Part shown: positions 1 through 19,834 of the stretch, piece by piece
Numbering within the stretch: position 1 is the stretch's first letter
Layout of the letters: every line of letters starts with the position of its first letter
DNA from: Phycomyces nitens
Lineage: Eukaryota > Mucoromycota > Mucoromycetes > Mucorales > Phycomycetaceae
Direction: 5' to 3'
Assembly: GCA_022702545.1 (NCBI GenBank)
Contig: JAHRBC010000008.1
Coordinates: forward strand, 1,240,001 to 1,304,000
DNA length: 64,000 nucleotides
The notes under the pieces: model-generated
Seen by the model: only the letters and a program-made list of their open reading frames with translations
Database searches by the model: none
What the model was told of the DNA's origin: nothing
Program-made: the position numbers and the translations under genes

Positions 1-1422
1 CAAGTTTGTTTTGAACCAGCATATAATATTAAAAAATACCAAAGTATCAGGAAAATGATCATTAAACAGCCATGAAACAAACAACCGATCCTAGCTCAAT
101 CACCAATTGAGGTATATTCAGTTGTAGAACAACCAAAAGAGAGAAAATAAAAAAAAGGGTGCGAGGGTATTATTATTATTGATTGATTTTATTTATTTAT
201 TTATTACCAAACTTTACATGGTATCATGATTGCCTTTGCGATAAAGCATTCTATTATGGAATAGTCCCGAATCATTGTATATCAATGTAAGGCGAATGTG
301 TCTAATGTGCAACAGTTATACGAGATATTATCTCATAGAGATTTATTGGAATATATAAAGGAAAAAAAAACCAAGAAATATATCTCAATATTCAAAATCT
401 GGTCTTTTTTTTGTCAGAATGGTCCATGGATTCAAGGCATGATAATATCTTCAAAGACCATTGGATACATGGATCAGTGTTTTCCTTTGAGCCTGCAAGC
501 AAGACCGCGAGCGAGCGAGCGAGCAGTGGTTACATTCCGGAATTTCTCCCGCCTTGTCCTCTATTCTTAGATCCCTTTTGAAGAGTACTGGTAAATAGTA
601 TACGATTAAAGGAGATAAAGCTTCTGGTGGTGATGGTACCCTTTATGTCTAGTAAAAAACCCCCCACCCTCCATCACCTTGTACTTCAGTAATCAGGTTC
701 CCAAGGCTAAATCCATTAGCCACAATCAATTTGAGATTCAATCCATGCAGCCCACCAGTAACCCGGCTTGAAAATCTTGGGCTTCAATAGCTTCCAAGCA
801 GTTTCTAAGCCCTTGGTGATCTCCACAGAAAACTATTCTTAAATTAGTCCTGGTAAGTCAGTCTTGAACATATATATATATATATAAAGTGTTAATCTAT
901 ATTTGGAATGACATTTTTTGTTCTTGTTTTTTTTAAAAAAAAGAAAATGTCGAAAAGTTGCGTCTAGTTTAAATCGCCGATTAATAAGCAAAAATAAAAA
1001 ATTTAGATTGATGGAATAATTTTTTTAAAAAAAAAGTAAATCTGTTGCCAGGACGACAAGATTTTCTTGCCCAAAAAAAAAAGAAGAAAAGAAAACGAGA
1101 GAGATGAAATCAAAGATTATACATGACAAACAAACAAAAAAACACCAGATTTTTTGATGGGCATTCCCTGAATGACAATATGCGATAAGAACAAACATTC
1201 TATTGTATTTATAAAAAAGGAGATCTAATAAGAAAACATGTGAATATCACAGGTGTAACTTGTTCATCTAATGTATTATAGATGGCTCTCAACCTGGTTA
1301 ATGTTAATGGTATATGTTATATACACTAATTCGCCTCTCCTTTCTCATGCGTTTATTCGTTTTTTGGGTTTTTGTCTTTTTTTTTAAAAAATATATAGAT
1401 AGATATACACTTGTTGTTCTTT
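1..1422. other. 3' flank of PRP8, no gene recognised
   Basis: AT-rich sequence with homopolymers, a TTTA-type microsatellite near 190-206, a short GCGA repeat near 505-525 and a (TA)n tract near 868-886. The small open frame at 298-570 has no recognisable domain and is low complexity at its end. I see no convincing gene. The last few hundred bases are presumably the PRP8 3' untranslated region. Confidence 0.6.
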
Positions 1423-9461
<8,039 letters not shown>

Positions 9462-9543
9462 GATCAGATCGTGTTCAAGACAAAAAAAATTCCTTAGTCG
9501 CACTCGTCTCATGACTATGATGGACACGCTGCGGGTGTGACTG

Positions 9544-9564
9544 TTTATATAACGTGTGACGTCA
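9544..9564 (-). promoter_or_regulatory. PRP8 promoter: TATATAA and palindromic TGACGTCA
   Basis: About 85-105 bases upstream of the PRP8 start codon there is a TATATAA box (9545-9551 region) next to a perfect 8-base palindrome TGACGTCA (9557-9564). This is the classical CRE/ATF bZIP site. Regulation of PRP8 by a bZIP factor is inference. Confidence 0.45.
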
Positions 9565-9599
9565 TTGCTCTTTATTTTATCACCAATTTAACTTTTTTT

Positions 9600-12272
9600 T
9601 TATTTAAAAAAAATCGCACACGGGAGGGTTTCATTAGTCTTTGATTTATATATTTTTTCTCTAATTTTGTCTCTTGATATTTACAATTGTAGATGCCTGA
9701 CCTCCAGACTGTCAAAGATATTTTGACTTTGCAAACAATTAGAAAGAGGGACTCAAAAAGCGATTTATTAAATTAAATTAAATGTGATTGGCTAATAAAT
9801 GAAACCCAGAATTAAAAAATTAAAGATTAAAAATAAAATTTATGAAACCCCCCTAAAGAATAATAAATGTCAAGTCTTTTCACAGACATGTCTCGCTGTA
9901 TTCTCACTAATTGAAAAATAACCATGTCTGGCAACTCTTCATTTTTATTCCACTCATACTACACCCAATCATGATTCCCTTGTTAAACTCAAAAGTTTCT
10001 GTAAAGAAAGTTTGGTTTGGATGAGCATCTTGTACTATAGACATATGCTGCCAAAAATGTTGATTGAAGCCAAGAGATTGGTAAAGTTAAAAGTGCCAAA
10101 AGCGTATAAAGAAGTCAAGAGTTGATACTGAATCGCAAAAGTTTTTTTGTTGTTGTGGTTGTTCCGATCCGGTATAATAACAATTCCATCTTGGTTTTTT
10201 TTTAAAAAAAAAAAAACAAGTAATAATTCTTGGGTCTGTGTATCCTTTTTTTTCCATATTTTATATAGCCTAAAACCACGGCTTCAAAGTACTTTTAACT
10301 TCTTCATTTTTTTTAGAAAAGAATGGTTTGCGAATAAATCAACATTACTTTGTGTGTTTGTTTTGATGGGAGGAGCCATGGCTTATGGGGTGTGAGTTGT
10401 TTTCCAAGATTTTCAAAACTTCAAGTCTTTTTTATTTATTTTTAGATAAAGGGTATAAAATCGGATTGTGATATATGCATACAAAAATTGGTAATTTTCA
10501 AGAATCGTTGGCAGTGTAAATGATATATATATGTATATATAAAAGAAGAAGAAGTTTTGTGTGGGAAAGCTATTCTATGATAAAATAGAGATTTTTCAAA
10601 GACACATGCCCATTAGTGGAACCACAAAGTTAAAACTTATTGATATCGGGAGAAAAGTGGCCTAACAAAAAGACATTTAGGGCAGTGAAGAAACTCTTGG
10701 CCAAGGCTGCAAAGTTGTTTGCCATGAACAAATTGAGAAAGGTAGGCTTGGGTTAATGATGTGTATTTTACATAAAGACCAAGCTGGAGACAAACCAAAC
10801 AAACAAAAAATTCAAGAGATCTTGCAATGAAGCAACGAAACCCAATTATTGTAAGATACATAAGAATAAAATGGGAAATCTAAAGTGTGATAATTTTGAA
10901 GCCGTAGATAATTACTGCTACATCTTTGGCAATACGGCTAGATATCATTAGGTGCTGAAATGGCTTGTAGATAGCCAAGTAGGCGGATTTAATATCAATT
11001 GGGAAATAGGACAGACAAATTGTTTGGAAGGATCTATTTCTATGCCAAGCCTTCTCATCATGTCCTGTAAATGAGCACTGAGGATGGCTTTGGTGTGACA
11101 AGGGTCTAATGAGGAAATCTTATATGATGATCAGGAAGAAGAAGAAGAAAAAGGTAAACATAATAGAAAATGCTTGGTACATGATCAAACTCTTATGCGT
11201 TTCGATGCAAGTTTGATGCCAAGAAGAATGGCTTAAAATATCATCAGACCAAGAATACTTCGGTCAAGTCTTAGTAAATGGATTGGGTGTGTTTAATATG
11301 AATAATGGCGGACCACAAAGTAAGGCGAGTATTGGATAGATAATAGCAGAGCATATATATATGTGTGTGTGGGTATATATAGTAACACCTATATCACACT
11401 ATTTAGCAATGGGAAAATGAGCAAAAAGAAACCTAATCCAATAAAGTTTCGACGTCTTGTTCAAGTTGTGTAACGATTACGCTGAATTTGACAGCTAGGT
11501 TTTTTTTTTGAGGATAAAAATAGCCTAGAGGGAGGGTTGTTTTAATAGAAAATGAATGTATTGAGCAAGTTTTGGCCTTTGCTATAAAAAAAATACCACA
11601 ATATATTACATTGAATGAGAAGGATTAATGAGAATAAAAATGTATTAATGGGGCTTAGTAGAGCGACAACTGGACAAATGTTGGACGTTTTAATGAATTT
11701 GATTTACAGTGTTAAAGTGGTAAATGATAGGTAAAACGTATTGCTTTGTTGACCTTTATATTAGCCTATAATGTTTTGCTATATATTTCATTTTATCTAA
11801 ATGGCACAACAGCCATATTTTAGTATATAGATAAGTTATAATAAAAGTTTATAAACTTGCAAAGCAATGGGTATGTTGTGAGCTGTAATATATACTTTAA
11901 TAAGAACCGGAGGTCCACCGGGTAGGAAGGAAACTATACGCCAAAAAAAAAGTGGCTGTAGGTATGAGAAATTATAGCAATAATCATAGAAATACAATAC
12001 TTATGGAGTTCCTCTAAGCGTCTCATATAATACTAGATGACAATAACGACCAATATACTTTATTAGAAAAATAATCATTTATTTAATGATTCTATATTAT
12101 TCTATCTTAATAGTCTCTTTTTGAGATATTTCTATAATGATCTTGAAACTTTTGTACCTGCATAAATTGATTATAATCGTATTTTCATCACCCTAATATA
12201 GAATCTGATTATAAAAGAAAAAAGAAAAAATAAACGGCTTAAAAGTGTTCTTATTCTTATATTATTCCATCA
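9600..12272. other. AT-rich intergenic region, nothing recognised
   Basis: About 2.7 kb with many A/T homopolymers and short TA microsatellites (for example near 10520-10545 and 11350-11390). Open frames are under 100 codons and lack domains or plausible splice continuations. I see no gene or RNA that I can support. Confidence 0.5.
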
Positions 12273-12961
12273 ATGCATCAATCTACAAGAAACCTGTATC
12301 CTAAAGATAACGGAAATTACTCTATACAGTATCAAGACACTGATCCAGAGTCTACTATCTTTCAACAATACATACTCGATCCCAATCAATGGCAAGGCAA
12401 AGGCATGGACATTGACTTTTTAACGAGTCAATTCGCCTATAAAATAGAAGACACGACAGAGCAAGACGATGACACTAGTTTCATTGATAATATCGTAAAG
12501 CATATGGAATATGCATATATACCACCTACACTTGGCCCAGACTCTTTTCCTAGCGATACTTGGATAGACCTCACCAAAGTATCTCTTCATGAACCACTGT
12601 TGCCAAGTTTTGATCCATATATTCAAATTGAACCCCAACATTCTCATATTAATGCTTGGGAAGATCCCAGTTTTCAATATCAATATCAGTGGGTAAACAT
12701 AGCCAGTCAAAGTAAGTAAAATAGTGATGGTAACAATAATAATTAACTAATTTTGTTTTTCTTTTAGCGTCTGATAGTGATAAGTCAGAATCCAAACATA
12801 AGATTGACTCCAATAACTCAAACCGGACAAACATATCTACATTTCTAGCCTGTGATCAGTGCAACTATTCAACTAATCGTCTCCAAAACATGACCCGTCA
12901 TACTGCCACACATATACAGGAGCGAAAAAAATATAAGATAGACAAAATTCCCAATCCATAA
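12273..12961 (+). CDS. C2H2 zinc-finger protein, paralogue A (two exons)
   Basis: Exons 12273-12711 and 12768-12961 (donor GTAAGT, acceptor TTTTAG, 56-base intron, phase 1) give 210 residues. The first exon is acidic and includes a block from about residue 59 to 108 (EDTTEQDDD, SFIDNIVKHMEYAYIPPTL, GPDSFPSDTWID, KVSLHEP). That block is almost identical to paralogue B 3.3 kb downstream. The second exon carries one C2H2 finger, CDQC-x12-H-x3-H, near residues 175-195, followed by a short basic tail. A nuclear DNA-binding role is inferred from the finger; a single finger and an acidic N-terminal half are compatible with a small transcription regulator. No family name recognised. The finger plus exact frame through the intron make it a real gene. 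Confidence 0.75.
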
Positions 12962-13582
12962 GCCATCCATATTATTAAGCAAATGTTATCAATATACGCT
13001 TTAAAGCTTTTGCTCAGCACCATACATGTACTTTAATCTTTTTATTTATTTGGTTATTTGGTTATATCAATCTCCTCAATAGACTTTACAAGTCATTAGA
13101 ATATTCTATATTAAGCTCATCATCATATTACGATTTATAGACAAACATGGCTTTAAAGTATAAAAATTAAATTTATTATATGGCTTAAAAATATTTTAAG
13201 CTTCTGTCCCACCCATCTACCCAATGAAAATAAATAGCAATGGAAATAAACATGATGACCTAATTATCCCTTGCTAAGCTCATGATATAAATGAATTGGG
13301 CTTAACCAGATTGTCAACGTAATTCATAGTAGAATATGAAAGTAAAAGTCAATGTAACATTTATTTTCAAGCCGGGGACCAACAAAGCTTTGGATAAGTC
13401 TTGGTTACAAGTGCTGTGCTGTGTTGTGCTTTCTAATCATTTATTAGTTCAGAAATAATGAATGTACTTTTAAAAGGTGGCCTGTCTACAGAATACATAA
13501 ACCAAGCCAGATATATGGGAAACATTCAATAGGGATGGTCAGATGTATAAAAGAGCAAAACTAAAATCAATATTTGTAATAA
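12962..13582. other. Intergenic between zinc-finger gene A and a MITE
   Basis: AT-rich, with the phrase GGCTTTAAAG recurring near 13148 here and near 16660 downstream of paralogue B, which hints at shared 3' flanks. Nothing else recognised. Confidence 0.4.
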
Positions 13583-13584
13583 TA

Positions 13585-14014
13585 GAGGGTTTGGTACATT
13601 ATCAAAATATCCTCCTACCTAAAAAAGGAAGCCATGGTCTTTGGATTGTTTCAAATTATTTTCAAAAAAAATGCGATTTTTGTGAAAAATAGCGATTGTA
13701 TATTTGAAAATACATCTTCTTGCTGACTGTTTTGTCAGTTCTGGTGGCTTTTTTTGGTAAAATAACAGTATAGGATATATTTAAGAGATGTATTAACAAG
13801 GAATATATAATTATTATTTACAAAAGCCTTTATATACTCTTATAATGTTAAAAACTTGTATCAATTGATATTTTGCTTATAGAACCAAAAAATCGATATT
13901 TTGGTAGTCCTAAAAAGGCAAGTTTTACTATGTTGTTACACAAATATCCTATTAAGGTAGTGCTTTTTTGCCTAGTCAAACTTGAATGATTTTTTGATTA
14001 TTTACCAAACCCTC
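13585..14014. mobile_element. MITE, 430 bp, TA target duplication
   Basis: Ends are inverted repeats: left GAGGGTTTGGTACATTATCA and right (reverse complement) GAGGGTTTGGTAAATAATCA, continuing imperfectly to about 28 bases. Both ends are flanked by TA (13583-13584 and 14015-14016), the signature of Tc1/mariner-type insertion. No coding capacity; a non-autonomous element is inferred. Confidence 0.75.
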
Positions 14015-14016
14015 TA

Positions 14017-15074
14017 ATGTCTATCCAATATGATTGGTAAATCAACTTTGAACACCCAATCAAATTGAATAAACGTTACTACGTAAATTGACTTTAGTTT
14101 TCTTCTTTTACATCTGAATACTCTTGATAATTGTAACTTTTTATTTTTGAGTGTTAAAAGAGGTGTGAGGAGCAAAAGGACACGTGTAACCAAGATGAAT
14201 GTAAAATCCAAAACCGCTTTCAGAAATATGTCTAAACAATTGTCTGTTGTCCCTATAGAACGATAGCGGGATGTTATCCTTATTAGGTTGCTTGACTATA
14301 TACACCTTGATGATCTTTAGATAAACCATATATAGAAAGTGAGAAATCTTGATTTTTATTTTTTGATTTTGGTACCGAATACTGGTTTTATTTTCAGTAG
14401 GTTCTTTTCAAAAATGTTACTGTTTATATTTCCAGAAAATAAACGTCTTTTATTATTAAAACAGTCTATTTGTAACATGCATTTTTGCATTATTAGCCAA
14501 ATATTGGTAAAGACAAGCATATTTACAGAAACTCACTTGACTAATGGGAAGCTCATTTACCAAATTGGGGTGACAGATATGTCTTCAAGATGCTAAACGT
14601 TTATGTGTTTATAAAAAAAATTAAATGAGTGGTGTCAATGGAGGAGTATTTATTTATATATACCAATATTACTAATTGACGTTTGAGATTTTCAATGATA
14701 TGTTAAAGCCACATGGCTTACACGTGGCCGAGAATTTAAAAAAAAATACAATATCTCTTGGTGCCTCCATTGTGAATTGTAGCACTGATTTCTTTTCCAA
14801 TATCAAATTTGTAGCTATAATTGGCAGCTAATGCTCCATACTAGATTCACTGGCTACAAATATTATGTAATTGAAAGAGAAATAAGATTTGAAAATTACA
14901 ATAAAATGTAACCGTGGTTCTTGACAAGCATGAAACTTAAAATAATTCGACAAGAATTTTGGAATTTTCGTTGAATTATAACTTTTCAAGCCAACTACAT
15001 TTTGGATACATTTTTTTATTCTACGAATTATTCGCTCACAAAAAAAAAGTATCACTCATTTTTTTAAAAAATGA
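14017..15074. other. AT-rich intergenic region, nothing recognised
   Basis: About 1 kb between two MITEs. Open frames at 14014-14211, 14141-14329 and 14339-14596 are short, AT-driven and domain-free. No RNA gene seen. Confidence 0.45.
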
Positions 15075-15459
15075 TTTGTTCATTCTTTGAAGAAATGACC
15101 AATCATTTAAAAGTTTAAAAAATTCAATTATTTGTAAGCGAGCAAAGTAAATGGCCAAAGGCGCCAGGCCTTGCCACAGCCACCAAATAGACAAAATGAT
15201 TTTTACTTGAACAAAGTGAGTGAAATATTAAAGCAGCCGGCGGTTTAAGATCCAGGAAACTTTCATAATTTGTGATCTCTTCAAGAGGTAATTCAGCACT
15301 ATCAACTTTTATCTTGAGAACAGAGTCTTCTTCTCTTTTTTTATTCATAAGATTTCCTTTGCCATCTTCAAACAGAATTCTATCCATTTTCATCATTGGT
15401 ATAAATGAATGAATTTTTGTTTTTTCTGTTACTGACCAATTTTTCAAAGAATGAACAAA
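15075..15459. mobile_element. MITE-like element, 385 bp, perfect 17-bp inverted ends
   Basis: Ends are a perfect 17-base inverted repeat, TTTGTTCATTCTTTGAA (15075-15091 and complement at 15443-15459). The interior contains a minus-strand open frame (15447-15124, about 107 codons) with no recognised domain and no clear ATG at its beginning. The right end abuts a C17-T13 homopolymer. No target duplication is evident. Could be a MITE or a captured fragment. Confidence 0.6.
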
Positions 15460-15489
15460 CCCCCCCCCCCCCCCCCTTTTTTTTTTTTT
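15460..15489. repeat. C17-T13 homopolymer junction
   Basis: Seventeen C followed by thirteen T immediately outside the right inverted repeat of the 385-bp element. Length may be affected by sequencing or assembly error. Confidence 0.8.
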
Positions 15490-15733
15490 AAAACAAAAAA
15501 AGTGATTTTATTTTTGTGAGAAATTAATTTCTTTTATGAAAAGTACGGTGTACAAAAAGATAAATAATATTTCTATTTTTTTAAAAACAGTGACTTATCC
15601 AAAAGAAGGCTTATGGAAATCAGTTTTGTTGAACTAACCAACTAATAAAACCCACAAGAAATTTCTTACATATATATTTCAATGCAGATCTTTCTATTCT
15701 TCTGATATATTTTTTCTATTACTTTACACGCTC

Positions 15734-16517
15734 ATGATGGATTCCTCAGAATATACAACTCCAGAACCCTTTGAAGACTGGTCTCAATTCGATGAAGATT
15801 GTGCAGGTAATCATCCAGACCCTATAATTTTACTCGGTCAATGGCAAACCAGAGACATTATAGTTCATTTCACTCACCAGCAAATTAATTCGTCTGTTAA
15901 AGTTGAAGACACAACAGAGCAAGACAGTGACAGTAGTTTCATTGATAATATCGTAAAGCATATGGAATATGCATATATACCACCTACCCTTGGCCCAGAC
16001 TCTTTTCCTAGTGATACTTGGATAGATATCACCAAAGTATCTCTTCATGAACCACAGTTTTCATGTTTTGACCTAATTAGTCAAATTGAACCCCAAAATT
16101 CGGGCATTACTGCCCGGGAAGATCACTGTGTTGAACCTTCAGAACAATGGATAAACACATCAAGTTCAAGTAAGTAATAGAGTAATAGTAACAATGGTCA
16201 ATTAGCTAAATTCTCTTCAAGATACGGATGCTAGGCCGATTAAATTTGTCGACCAAAATTCATTTCGTGATTCTGGCCATAGTAAAAACAACCAGAAACC
16301 CAATTCTACATTGTATCCATGCAGCCAATGCTGCTATAAGCCTCCAAAGAAATGTAATATGGAACGACATCTTAAAAAACACAAAGAGAATGGAAAAAAG
16401 CGATCTTGCCATGTTTGCAAAAAGTACTTTGTAAACTACAGTCGAGAGGGACAGAAATTGTCTCTTGGCAAATATTGCAAAACATCTGTCAAGTACCATC
16501 TAGCTACCCTCGTTTAA
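15734..16517 (+). CDS. C2H2 zinc-finger protein, paralogue B (two exons)
   Basis: Exons 15734-16169 and 16222-16517 (GTAAGT donor, TTCAAG acceptor, 52-base intron, phase 1 as in paralogue A) give 243 residues. The same block (EDTTEQDSD, SFIDNIVKHMEYAYIPPTL, GPDSFPSDTWID, KVSLHEP) occurs at about residues 58-107. Exon 2 encodes one good C2H2 finger, CSQC-x12-H-x3-H. It is followed by a second, degenerate Cys/His segment (CHVCKKYF ... H) that lacks normal spacing. Flanks of the block differ strongly between the two paralogues. Start is the first of two adjacent ATGs. Presumed small DNA-binding regulator; function unknown. Confidence 0.75.
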
Positions 16518-17629
16518 TTATTATCCACTCATGCACACACCAACCATTTCAATGTATTTTATGCCCTACTCAAACATCATACTCTTAAATGCTAGCTTAT
16601 TCCTATGAACATGTATACAAACCAGTGAATTTTCATATATATATATATAAAAAGAAATTATGGCTTTAAAGCATATATCATATATTGATACACCTCTTTA
16701 CTAGCATAACTAGTAAAGATTTATGAAAATAAATAAAATTGAGATACACTTTATAAAATACGTTTTCTTACCAAGCTTATAATATATACAACAAGTTTAA
16801 AGACATAACCTCGATGCAAGCTCTGTGTTTCTTTGTTTTGTTGAGTTTGGCTCTGATGGCTTGTTATCCTTGCCAAGCTTTTTCTTGGCTCAAGAAAGTA
16901 TGTCAAGCAATAAGTATAGATTGATCGGCCAGTAGATATGAAGGTCGGTCAATGTTCGTATCGCATTGATATAAAGTCCAAATCCGACAATGACTTATAA
17001 GTTCGTCATAGAGTATCTGTTACTTGAGCCGCCAAGGACAATTGAAGAACAGTTGAACGCAAAGATAAAAAGCTCCCAAAACACTAGGGAAATAAAGTCT
17101 AGTATACAAAAAAGTAAAGAGGAAAATGTTTTTAAAAATATTAAGAAGCTAAAAGGAAACAAGGGGAAAAGGAATGTATGTGTGAATATTCATATTTCAA
17201 GCCAAAAAAGTATAATACGTTGACAGAGTAATGCGACCATCAATACTGAGCTATCAGTATAATATTTTGTTTATCTTTTGTATCACATTACACGAAACAA
17301 ATACGCCACAAGACTAATATATCAGACTAAAACTACAGTCATGTCCGAAGAACAAGTCTCAGGTCCCAGCTTTTGGTACATGGAAAACACAATTCACCCT
17401 ACATTTTTTATTCAATCTTATGAAAAATAAACTTGTTTCTGTTCATTCTTTAACATCCCTTGCAAAGGTTCAAACAACGTCAAATTTGGATACTGGCTAT
17501 AATAGCAATATGTTATAACCTTCTTTTGAATTTCCTTTCTTGTACACACGCGCCACAATTGTGGTTGTCCGAAGGTCGAAGTGATGAGAATAATGGTCAG
17601 GCTTTCTAAGTCACATCCTTTATTCTTAA
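16518..17629. other. Intergenic, nothing firm
   Basis: AT-rich, with a (TA)n tract near 16637-16650. A 77-codon frame at 16990-17223 is lysine-rich and low complexity with no supporting features. A 29-codon frame starts at 17341. Neither is supported as a gene. Confidence 0.45.
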
Positions 17630-19035
17630 TCAGTTAAAACTGTCTATCCATCCCTGACGCAGTGTCAGACAAACCAGATTGTTCATCGGGGACTCCGTCC
17701 TTCCAATATGAGGTTCCTTTTCCATTAGGCCAAGAATTGCAGTTGTGATATCCCATCCCTTTGTTCCCAAAGGACACAAGTAGTACCATTCAAAGACCCG
17801 ACTCTTCGCACTCCAATTTGCACGCTTCTTGATTGCTGTTGATGAAATCCCTCTCATCTTCGCTGCCGTAGCTGCTGGCGACCTTGTTGAGTGACCCTTG
17901 TGGATTGTCGTGTCCACCCCACACTCCTTCAACGTCTTCTTTATCCAAGTACCCATCGTTGACGGCCGGATGCTTTTCGCTCTGGAACCCGAGATGTCCG
18001 CCAAAAACAAGTTGTGTTCCTGAGGCAAGTCTCTGCGCCTGCCTTTGGTCTTCTACAAGAAGGTTCTTGTAGTCTCTACTGGGCATAGCTCTGGATGACC
18101 GACCAACGGCCGCAAGAACAACTCCTTCTGTGAAGCCTCATTCGGCTTCCTTACCAGTGACTGTAATCCCTGTAGGTGTGTGCCCTTTCCACCCCCTACC
18201 AATGACACTGACACATCCTGGAATTGTAACCGGCCAATGGCGGAGTTCGTGCGCCACACCGTGGCTAAGTACTGTCATATGAGCATGTCGTTCCTAGAAT
18301 CTGAATCCTAATCTAGCCAATCCAATCTCCCGAGAATACTACTCTTTGCTGGAAGCTTTCAGTACCTGAGAACTTCTAGCAAGATTCCTTTAAGATAGTA
18401 TAAACACAACTTGGTTCATGAAAATAAAAGATTATCGTTATTCTTCCACAAACTACTCTTGTGATATCTTCCTGCCATCTCAAGGAAACTTCCAATCCCG
18501 AAATATCACTTATTTTAGCACAATAACAATGCAGTCTTCCTTTGAAGCTTCGTCAAGTTCAGTTCCTCTGTAGCTCCTCCCCCAATAGAATCCACCGGAG
18601 AATCTTTTCCGAGTCCCGGGCAGGTACTTGTGACGGCTACCTTATGGGGGCGTTGTTTCCCGAGGCCAGGAAAAGCATCCTTACCAAGTAGTTATCTGCG
18701 ATCGATTGCTTTTCGTTGTGCACTATTTGGAACACACTGGCAATCACTGATTTGTCTACGTTCATCTGGGATGGATACCTTCCAAAAGTACGCATCATAG
18801 TCAAGAACTGACACACCAGTCTAGGATCGTAATCCAGCGGATCCGCTCTTTGGCCTGTTGCCCACTCTGCCCATCGCCCCCAAGCTAAATCATACACCTT
18901 GTTTGTGGATAAGCGGGTGGCCGTCGTCAAGAACCCAATCTCCTCCTTTGAGAGTTTCTCTACCTCATCGATCTGCTGAGCAGATCCATACCCATAAACT
19001 GCTTGGCGCCGCACATGTTTGGCAAGATCGAGCAA
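17630..19035 (-). pseudogene. Degenerate tyrosine recombinase (DIRS/Crypton-like)
   Basis: Minus-strand reading frames add up to a broken tyrosine recombinase. The N-terminal core-binding-like part (19035-18637) has STNKVYDLAWGRWAEWA and YDPRLVCQFLTMMR. A middle part (18259-18053) has RLQFQDVSVSL and LVGHPELCPVETTRTFL. The catalytic C-terminal part (18050-17630) has RPSTMGTWIKKTL, GHSTRSPAATAAK with the HxxR motif, then ANWSAKSRVFEWYY with the Trp and nucleophile-type Tyr. An in-frame TAG near 18053 separates middle and C-terminal parts. A TGA precedes the middle part, and about 300 non-coding bases (18300-18600) interrupt the gene. The first catalytic Arg region reads RTNSAI rather than RPSDI-like. 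It is therefore inactive. DIRS versus Crypton cannot be decided without the rest of the element. Confidence 0.65.
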
Positions 19036-19207
19036 TTGGCTGTTGGGGGGACACCTTCCCCTCCGGAAAAAATGGCTTGGATCGCCTCAAAGATTCCTGT
19101 AGAGACATCTACCATAGTTCTAAGCTTCTCCGAGTCTTTGTATCGGGCCTGGACAGATGTACTGGTAGGAACTGTTCGCTTTCCAATGTCGGCCAGGACC
19201 TGCTTAT

Positions 19208-19420
19208 TGATGATGGTGTTTCTTGTCCACCAAACGACTCGTAACATCTGTGACGCCAAGTTTGTTTGGTCTTCCATGTCTAGGTCTCGTATTAGCTGTA
19301 CCAATTTCTTTCCAGCGTTTGATGGTGGTGTTAATTGTCGATCGAGGGATGTTCATTTATGGAATATCCGTTGGGGTATGGTTGGCCTTAACCCGTCAAA
19401 ATGTAAGTCAAAGGAAGAAG
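19208..19420 (-). pseudogene. Tc1/mariner transposase fragment (helix-turn-helix part)
   Basis: Minus-strand translation gives IPRSTINTTIKRWKEIG followed by RPRHGRPNKLGVTDVTSRLV, the typical Tc1-family N-terminal HTH and GRPR-like linker. It then runs into a stop; the preceding part (GYSIN) is in another frame. The fragment sits immediately upstream of, and overlaps other frames near, the broken tyrosine recombinase. A more decayed relative lies at about 30.5-30.9 kb. Confidence 0.6.
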
Positions 19421-19588
19421 AGAGGACTTGTTAGCTGGTTTACGGATGGATTCGGAAAAGATGATCCAGTAAGAGGAGTGATCAACAAAAGAGACGAGGT
19501 GACACAATGTGTTACTGATGAGGAGTAGGCTGAGGGTAGCGAGATCGCTTGTTAGTGTTGGCCAATCGATGAGCGGGCTCAGAGTCAT

Positions 19589-19607
19589 GGGGGGGGGGGG
19601 GGGGGGG
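19589..19607. repeat. G19 homopolymer
   Basis: Uninterrupted run of nineteen G. An antisense open frame with a proline run covers it but is explained by the homopolymer. Confidence 0.85.
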
Positions 19608-19834
19608 ACAGTTGGCTCGCAAATACAGGCTTCTTGCAGCCATCCCACGTTTGGGTTCCAGTAGATTGTTCAGGTCAGGTAACAATTTCATGGTCCATCT
19701 TTAGACTTTTCTTGTACGCCCACCCGCCACAAATGCTGACTATTATAATTAGGCACACTTTCGTAGTTGTACTACGTCAAATCAGGCAAGCATTTCTATT
19801 GGTCAATTTTATCCTCTCTAAACCCACAGCACCT

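Noticed and set aside
298..570. 90-codon plus-strand frame near the left edge
   Set aside because: Low complexity (GCGA repeat translated as RASERA), no domain and no splice partners.
16990..17223. 77-codon lysine-rich frame as a small protein gene
   Set aside because: AT-rich, low complexity, no homology recognised, no conserved context.
19388..19648. Minus-strand frame with a proline run
   Set aside because: The proline run is simply the G19 homopolymer read in reverse.
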